A stretch of 64,000 nucleotides of DNA from Cytospora piceicola (taxonomy: Eukaryota > Ascomycota > Sordariomycetes > Diaporthales > Cytosporaceae), in the NCBI GenBank assembly GCA_023375675.1, contig JALQBC010000002.1, positions 620,001-684,000 of the forward strand. Direction: 5' to 3'. The position numbers were made by a program, and so were the translations under genes. Shown here piece after piece: positions 58,301-64,000 of the stretch. The notes under the pieces were generated by a model, which did no database searches, had not been told where the DNA came from, and saw only the letters and a program-made list of their open reading frames with translations. How positions within the stretch are numbered: the first letter of the stretch is position 1; each line of letters starts with the position of its first letter.

Positions 58301-60058
58301 CCCCTCAGAAGCCTGTGATACATACCTCGGCCTCATTAATCAAACGCATAGACAAAGCACCCTGACGGACCGGAAAAGTGGAAAAGGCCATGATCGGGAT
58401 GGGCCCGAGGGTCACAAATTACAGCCCCGAGTTGACAGCGAAGATCCCAGTGCAAGGCCATCTCACCGACCTGACAGCCTGGTCGATCCCCGGCAGAACA
58501 CCCCGGTGCCACGGTCCGACTTGGCAGGTTGGCAGGTGTGAGATAAATTGCGGTTACATGGTACACGGCGATCGACCGCGGGTGCTCCGGGGCTTCCTCG
58601 AAACACCGCCCACCTACAATGCCAAAATTTTTGACTTGGCGTAGGCATACATGCTTAAGTATGGAGTAGTCGGACACGTGCCATATAACAAGACAAACTC
58701 TCTGCGGACCCATGGCTGATGTTCAAACCCGGGGAAAAGGGGGCGGGGTGTACAGCGACCTATTATCTACATACATACTTAGATGTTTGTATGTAGTCCG
58801 TACATAACTGTTGGTCACTGGGAAGGGGGATCTGCATTGCCACATGCATTGCGGGTCTGCAAGGCCAGATTCAAGGTACTGTACATTGCTGTATCTCGTA
58901 CACAGTACGGGATGGTCGAAGCCTGCACATGTGATAAAGGACTGCAGGGGGCCAACGTGACCAGTAGGGTGCCTGCCTTCTACACCAGGGTAGGTATGTA
59001 TAGCCCTCATGGCTAAGGGGTAACCGATAACGGGATCATCCACCGAGCCACCGAGCCACGCAAGTTTGCCTCTCTCTCTCTCTCTGCCTCTGCTCATCTT
59101 TGGCGGCCGCGCAGGGGGTGCTCCGTGTTTTATGAATATGGAGGCACGGAAGACGAAAGGCTGAAGTCGAATGGTGTGCTTGTTGACAAACTGGACCTCC
59201 ACCCAGGGACGCAGGGAGATTCGAACTCCTCGCTCACGGTTCAACTGAAGGTTGCAGATCCGGAATGTTCGTCCCAACCTAGGTAGCTTGCCGCGCGTTT
59301 CATACCCCCATTCGCCATTCTGGGTCTAGATCTGACATACCGGGAGGGAGGCGGGTGCGTGCCCAGGAATCCCACCAGCCCGATGAAGCCTAGGCGATCA
59401 GCATTGCCGGCGGCATCTGCTATTCTCCTCCGACAGGAGCTCCTCTCCTCGAAATGAGAAGGGCCTAGCACGTTCAATTGTAACTGTATCGGCTTCTAAT
59501 TATGGGCTGAGGGTGACTGAGAGCCGGGGAACCCGGGATGTGTGGACGACATCAGTCATGGGCATGAGACCCACAAGCTAGATTGGGTTGTTTTGATATT
59601 GCAGCTACTGAGCATGATCACTCGACGTTGAACCCCGAGGTCTTCCCATACCCGCGTTGGCAATCACCAAGCTGAGATCCTCCTGAGTTGCCACTCTGAA
59701 GTGAGTTATGGTCCAGTCCAGTCGATAACACATACAGCGGTCTTGGTGGGCACCTATGTAGAGTTGATACAGTATTTTGATTGTGTGATATGTACTTTAA
59801 AAAGTCTATTTGAAATCTCAAGTCTAGTTGGCTCAATTTTCCAGATTATTATCCAGGATCTGGCCCGTGTCCCCCCCCCCCCCGTGAATTGGTAATCCAT
59901 ATGCCTCAACAGATATGCCCGAGCTGTCCCCGCAGCTCGAGCCTCGTAGGTCTTCGGGGCCTCTCGGCCCTCTTCACAGTTCGGGTAGGGGCTCATCGCT
60001 GAGGGCCCAACTGTACGAGCTCGTAACCATCACCAGCCCTCCCGGCGTCTCCAGGTAG
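55316..60058. other. gene-poor stretch with uninterpreted ORFs
   Basis: 4.7 kb without a recognised gene. The best frame is minus 56576-57166 (196 codons, acidic, no domain), with another minus frame at 57150-57422; joining them across the short GTGAGT...CCTAG stretch breaks phase. Minus-strand pieces around 57500-57770 (for example GEPRLAKDKSEAKHL) look protein-like but are cut by stops. A tRNA-like sequence is at 59206-59275 and a run of 13 C at 59871-59883. Decayed genes are possible. Confidence 0.4.
59206..59275 (-). tRNA. tRNA-like sequence, atypical or degraded
   Basis: Seventy bases on the minus strand begin GGGACG and end CGTCCC, forming a 6-bp acceptor stem. A T arm (GGAG, loop TTCGAAT, CTCC) sits at the right place and matches the B box. 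The D arm and A box are missing, and the central hairpin (CAAC/GTTG) does not give a normal 7-base anticodon loop. A degraded tRNA gene or a chance structure are both possible. Confidence 0.3.
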
Positions 60059-61494
60059 TCACTGGCGCCCGTGCTCCTGCCCGTCCGCAACGGGCAGCAG
60101 GGGTGGTCCGGACTTCTCGTCCTCCTCGTCCTTGATGGCCTTGCACACCCGCTCCGTCAACCTCGCGCACGCCGAGTCGACGTGCTCGATCCACAGGTAC
60201 CCGGCGCCGTACACCAAGCCCAGGTAGATGGGCAGCACGGCGAACAGCCTCATGGGGCCCGGAAACTCAATCAGGGGCTGGTACCACTCGCCCGTGAGCT
60301 CGTCCTGCATGGGCTCGGGGATGCTGAACCCGTAGACCATCCAGCAGAGCACGGACCGGAGGATCTGGTTGTGCAGGAGGTAGACGGCGAAGGAGACGCG
60401 GCCGAGCCACAGGAACGGCTTGCTGGAGAGCACGTCCCGGACCGTCGGGGAGAAGTGGATGGCCATGACGATCAGGTCGAGGCCGATGCCCGAGGAGAAA
60501 CGGGGCAGGTCGGGGTCGCGGGGGAGGACGGATCTCATGAAGTTGGCGAGCCCCTCGGACCAGGGCTGCCACTCGAAGTTGATGTCGGGCAGCGAGGCGA
60601 CGTAGAGGCCGACGATGAGGAAGGCGGCCGAGACGGCGACGCGCAGGCCAGCCAGGCCGTTCTTCTGCGACAGCACCCTGGTCCACGCGGGGCCCGAACC
60701 CTCGGGAAGCTGCTGGAGGTCGGCCATGAAGGCGCCGAAGAAGAACTGCATGCCGAAGAAGGGGTCGTTGGCGGTCAGGCGGAAGATCGTGAGAGCCATG
60801 GCAATCATCATTCGGTACTTCGTCTGTACGTATGCCGTGGCGAGCAGGTAGACGTAAACCCAGAAGGCGCCCTTCATGATGGGCATCATCGTCCACAGCT
60901 CAGCTCCGTAGTGGGACTCTCCGTGGCTCCATACTCGCACCATGTCCTGGAGGAGGACGTAGGCAGCAACCAGCCAGTTGTCCTGTCTGTCGGGGCTCGT
61001 TTCGGGGAGGCCGGCACCATCGCAGTGGTTTGCAGTTTCGAATGCTCCGAGTTGCGTTGCGAGGCAGCTGAGTGTGAGGATCAAGAGGACGGGCAGCACG
61101 AGACGGGGTACTCGGCGGAGTGCCGACCTGCTGATGGAGTTGAATGAGGATGTCTGGTTGCCTGCTTTGAAGTTCTTGGTGGGCTTGAGGGCGACGACGT
61201 AACCGGTCACAAAGGAGAAGATGGCAACGCCGATTCTGCCCTGTACGAAGACACGGAGGTACGGCCTCTCCAACAGCACTGGCGACTCCTCTGGGCCGGG
61301 TGCGGGCCAGAGAAGGTATGGGAAGAAGGCGCACGCGACGTGCTTGATGACGACCAGCGTTGAGGCAATGCCGCGTAGGCCCTATACGATCTGTGTGTCA
61401 GCAAAGTTAGGGAACAGACGAGGGGAGTGCTCATGTCCATAAGGAACAAACTCACATCGACCCATTTGACATTGCCTTCCTTCCCTATCGCCAT
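60059..61494 (-). CDS. acyltransferase-3 family integral membrane protein
   Basis: Two exons, 61494-61456 and 61381-60059 (74-nt intron), give 453 aa. The join creates VDGLRGIASTLVVIKHVACAF, the N-terminal acyltransferase-3 signature (DGLRGxA plus the conserved His). About 8-10 hydrophobic segments follow, with FSFVTGYVVAL, GAELWTMMPIMKGAFWVY, FLWLGRVSFAVYLLHNQILR and a last helix near LPIYLGLVYGAGYLWIEH, all typical of this family. Members O-acylate sugars, lipids or secondary metabolites at membranes; the substrate here is unknown. A 358-codon antisense ORF (60071-61147) comes from high GC3 and is not a gene. Confidence 0.9.
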
Positions 61495-61641
61495 CTTTAG
61501 TCTAGGCGGGGAACTAGTGTAACCGAAGCTACGGAACGTGGAAGGAGACCCGTTCAACCGTCGAGTGGGGACCTCTTGGTGTTGTAAAGGAGTGTTCAGA
61601 GAAAGCCCGGGGGTGGTGAACACGATGGAGTATAGGATGAA

Positions 61642-61670
61642 GATGGGATGGGATGGGATGGGATGGGATG
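61642..61670 (+). repeat. GATGG pentamer tandem repeat
   Basis: Twenty-nine bases of a perfect 5-bp period (nearly six units), in the upstream region of the acyltransferase gene. Confidence 0.9.
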
Positions 61671-62100
61671 CAAGTGTCGTTGCGTGGTGTATCGATGAAG
61701 GACAAAGAGCAAACAGCGTAAAAATGAATATGAATGAATATGTATGTAGTAGGTATGTACGAAGTAGCAGAACCGAGAGAAAAAGCCACGATGCAGAGAA
61801 ATTGGGCAAGAGCAAGAGAAACAAGGAACGACAAGAACAGCTCTTTGATAACGGATTAGAGAAGACGGCCAGCCAAGCGTTCTTGAACGAAGTTGTGTGT
61901 CCAACACTTTTTGTTGTGGCGCGGGCGTCCAGGGAATAACAGACCACAGCAGTAATGATAAGTGTACTGTACTGTACGCCAAGGAAAGCAGGCCAAGGAA
62001 AATAGGCCAAGGAGATAATGAAATATGTGGGTCATTCCCCCTCGACCCCTTAAATACTCTTCTACATACATACCTACCCTAGGTAGGTACTCTACCAGTC

Positions 62101-62135
62101 TACCTACAGTACCTACAGTACCTACAGTACCTACA
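62101..62135 (+). repeat. TACCTACAG 9-bp tandem repeat
   Basis: Nearly four perfect units of a 9-bp period, next to several CCTAGG-type palindromes (62080-62190). Confidence 0.9.
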
Positions 62136-63385
62136 ATAGGTCCTATAAACATACCTACTGTTAGGTACCTACCTAGGTACCTAGATACGTATGTAAGGAG
62201 TAACCACATACGGATGGACCCCCATTATTTACCACAGTAGTACCATGCCCGCACCGAGGGGTCAAAGCAACCCACTATATGTGTGGGTTGGCACCTAAAC
62301 CAGACGTGTGTTTTTCACTGGCTCCAGATTGGCAGGATTGATAAGGTTAAGCCCGTCGCCCCATGCTTTGCGCCCTTCAGACGGAATTCCCAGTTAATAA
62401 GCCTTGACACACACATCGGGAGGAATTGCTGATCAAGTCCGATCTGCCTTCCTTCATATGTAGCGACTTGGGTTCGGGGATGGAGAAAGGGGGGGGGGGG
62501 GGTGGAAGGGAAATGGGAGAAGGGGACAAACATATTGAAACAGCATCATCATCATCAACAAATTATATTCATGAATTAAACCGTTGGTGTTTTGAAAAAG
62601 GAAGGACGGGGGCAGTCTTTCCCCCTTTTGTTTCCGTTGATGCTTGGTACACATACTGTGTACTGTTTGTATGTATTGGTTAATCCGGATGGTTGGGTGG
62701 TCGATCTTTTTTTGAAACACAGACGGCGAAGAATGGATGCCCCCCCGCGACCATTGGTCAATTCGATCCAACCGACGATGCTGAGTGGTCACGCGGGTTG
62801 ACGCAAGAGAGGTTGAGAATGGTGTGTGTTTCCGGATTTGGCACATGATTTTACTGGTTATGTTGGACCGCTTGGCGTTCTTGGCATGCCCCCCCTATGC
62901 CCAGTTACACCCCCTGTGGTCCCCCTGTGGCCCGCCTGTGCCCCCGGGCACCCCCCAGTGTTCAGCCCCTGTTGGAAAGGCTTCAGTGGGTCCTACGATT
63001 TGCCAAGCACGCCAAGCAGCCATTAAACCGGAAACACTACCATAGTACGCTACAGTCTACGGGTCATCCTGCGTGCGGTATTGGTATCAGTACTCAATAC
63101 TTACTTACCTACTGTATGTAGGTGTTCAGTCCGACCGTCTCTCAGAACACAAAACAGGTGAGCCATCCCAGAGTCTGCCAGCACTCAGGGTGGGTAAACA
63201 CTTTGACCAGCACTGCTTCTACCTCTAACGATGGAAGTTTGATATACACATCTAGGTACGGTGTTGGCAGGTAGGTAGGCAGCCTGGTGGTCGTGACCTC
63301 GGGATGTGGGATACGTTAAGATTACCCTCCATTGGGCCCCCCCCCCCTTCGTTGCCTCTCTCCCTTCTGAAATGGTATGGAGTCC

Positions 63386-63412
63386 CGTTAGTCCGTCAGT
63401 CCGTCAGTCCGT
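63386..63412 (+). repeat. GTCCGTCA-type 8-bp tandem repeat
   Basis: About three units of an 8-bp period with one variant base in the first unit; no gene nearby. Confidence 0.7.
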
Positions 63413-64000
63413 TATTGTGTATGTCGCGCAGTGCTGTATACTATGTATATAAGTACATACAACACATTAATCATCAAGGTCAAAGTGGAGCAAATCGTTG
63501 ACCGCACCGGTCACGTTGATCTATCTGTCCACCCATCAACACCGGCCTCACCGGGACGCCCGACTTGTTATGAGGCGCGCAGGCAAAGCAAAAACCAGGT
63601 GCTCGATTGGCTGGTCGGTTGGACCAGCTCTCATCCCGGATGCTGGCATTCCACGTTTGGTGACTGTCTGAGGGCACCAAGGCAGGCAAGCGACGGAATG
63701 TATACTAAGTACTATGGTATACATACATACTGTGCAGTAATCTGCCAGCGCCTCTACCAACATTTGATCAATTTCACCCATTCCTCTCGTATTGGGACAG
63801 GTGAACGGCGCGGTATGTATGTATAGACCCAATATCCACACACCGGATCCGTTGGTGGATATTAGCCCCATGCCGATCTCCTTGGCCAAACCCGCTATGA
63901 TGGCATTTACCGATTTCCCATCCCATCCTGCCATCCTTATCCTTGCACAGCATACCGATACCGTAGTAGCACTCTGGCACTGTGGACATTTCGTGTCGGA

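Larger units (their letters stand above)
61495..64000. other. intergenic, simple repeats only
   Basis: No supported gene. Homopolymer runs (poly-G near 62490, poly-C near 63341), CCCCTGTGG-like repeats around 62917-62945, and the short tandem repeats listed separately. The right edge shows no open frame continuing out of the window that I can support. Confidence 0.45.

Noticed and set aside
60071..61147. 358-codon plus-strand ORF opposite the acyltransferase gene
   Set aside because: It is an antisense shadow of a GC3-rich coding exon; composition is low-complexity Gly/Glu/Asp/Val with no domain, while the other strand has a clear acyltransferase-3 protein.
1..64000. CRISPR arrays, rRNA genes, prokaryotic operons
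   Set aside because: No regularly spaced direct repeats of CRISPR type, no rRNA-like sequence, and all genes have fungal intron structure.

Overview
The window is filamentous-ascomycete nuclear DNA (Pezizomycotina, most likely Sordariomycetes). Coding regions are split by short introns of about 50-160 nt with GT(A/G)AGT-type donors. There are three Zn2Cys6 regulators, a secreted NLP, a fungal sedolisin, a GH125 mannosidase and a HAT-repeat Prp24. One AT-rich block looks RIP-mutated. Gene spacing is loose, with gene-poor stretches up to about 4.8 kb. All gene models below were built by joining reading frames at visible splice sites; none was tested against transcripts or databases.

Left part (1-18.6 kb). 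The 5' end of a PRP24/SART3-like splicing factor runs off the left edge. Next comes an L-rhamnose catabolic locus: L-rhamnose 1-dehydrogenase (LRA1, minus, 5609-6433), a Zn2Cys6 regulator (minus, 9959-13443) and L-rhamnonate dehydratase (LRA3, plus, 14890-16343). The regulator and LRA3 diverge from a shared 1.45-kb promoter region. Steps 1 and 3 of the non-phosphorylated pathway are present; the lactonase (LRA2) and aldolase (LRA4) are not in the window. The 3.5 kb between LRA1 and the regulator holds only remnants, including a frameshifted chromodomain. A flavin monooxygenase with a long C-terminal extension follows.

Middle (19-34.3 kb). This is a run of secreted and metabolic genes: GH125 exo-alpha-mannosidase, a 54-aa Cys-rich small protein, an NLP (necrosis- and ethylene-inducing-like protein), a sedolisin-type tripeptidyl peptidase, an SDR, a 99-aa hydrophobic protein and a three-exon zinc alcohol dehydrogenase.

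Right part (35-64 kb). A long intronless cytochrome P450 is followed by a 606-bp element with near-perfect 37-bp terminal inverted repeats and an extremely AT-rich core, then an O-methyltransferase pseudogene with five separate lesions, then a Zn2Cys6 regulator. This looks like the relic of a small secondary-metabolism locus. A Rieske/AIF-type oxidoreductase, a decayed alpha/beta-hydrolase tail, a third Zn2Cys6 regulator, a coiled-coil protein and an acyltransferase-3 membrane protein complete the set. The last 2.5 kb and much of 55.3-60 kb show only simple repeats and uninterpretable ORFs.

No clearly new multi-gene system was found. The most unusual items are the inverted-repeat element between the P450 and the broken methyltransferase, the incomplete rhamnose locus, the extended FMO, and the strong excess of the palindrome TACCTAGGTA in intergenic DNA.
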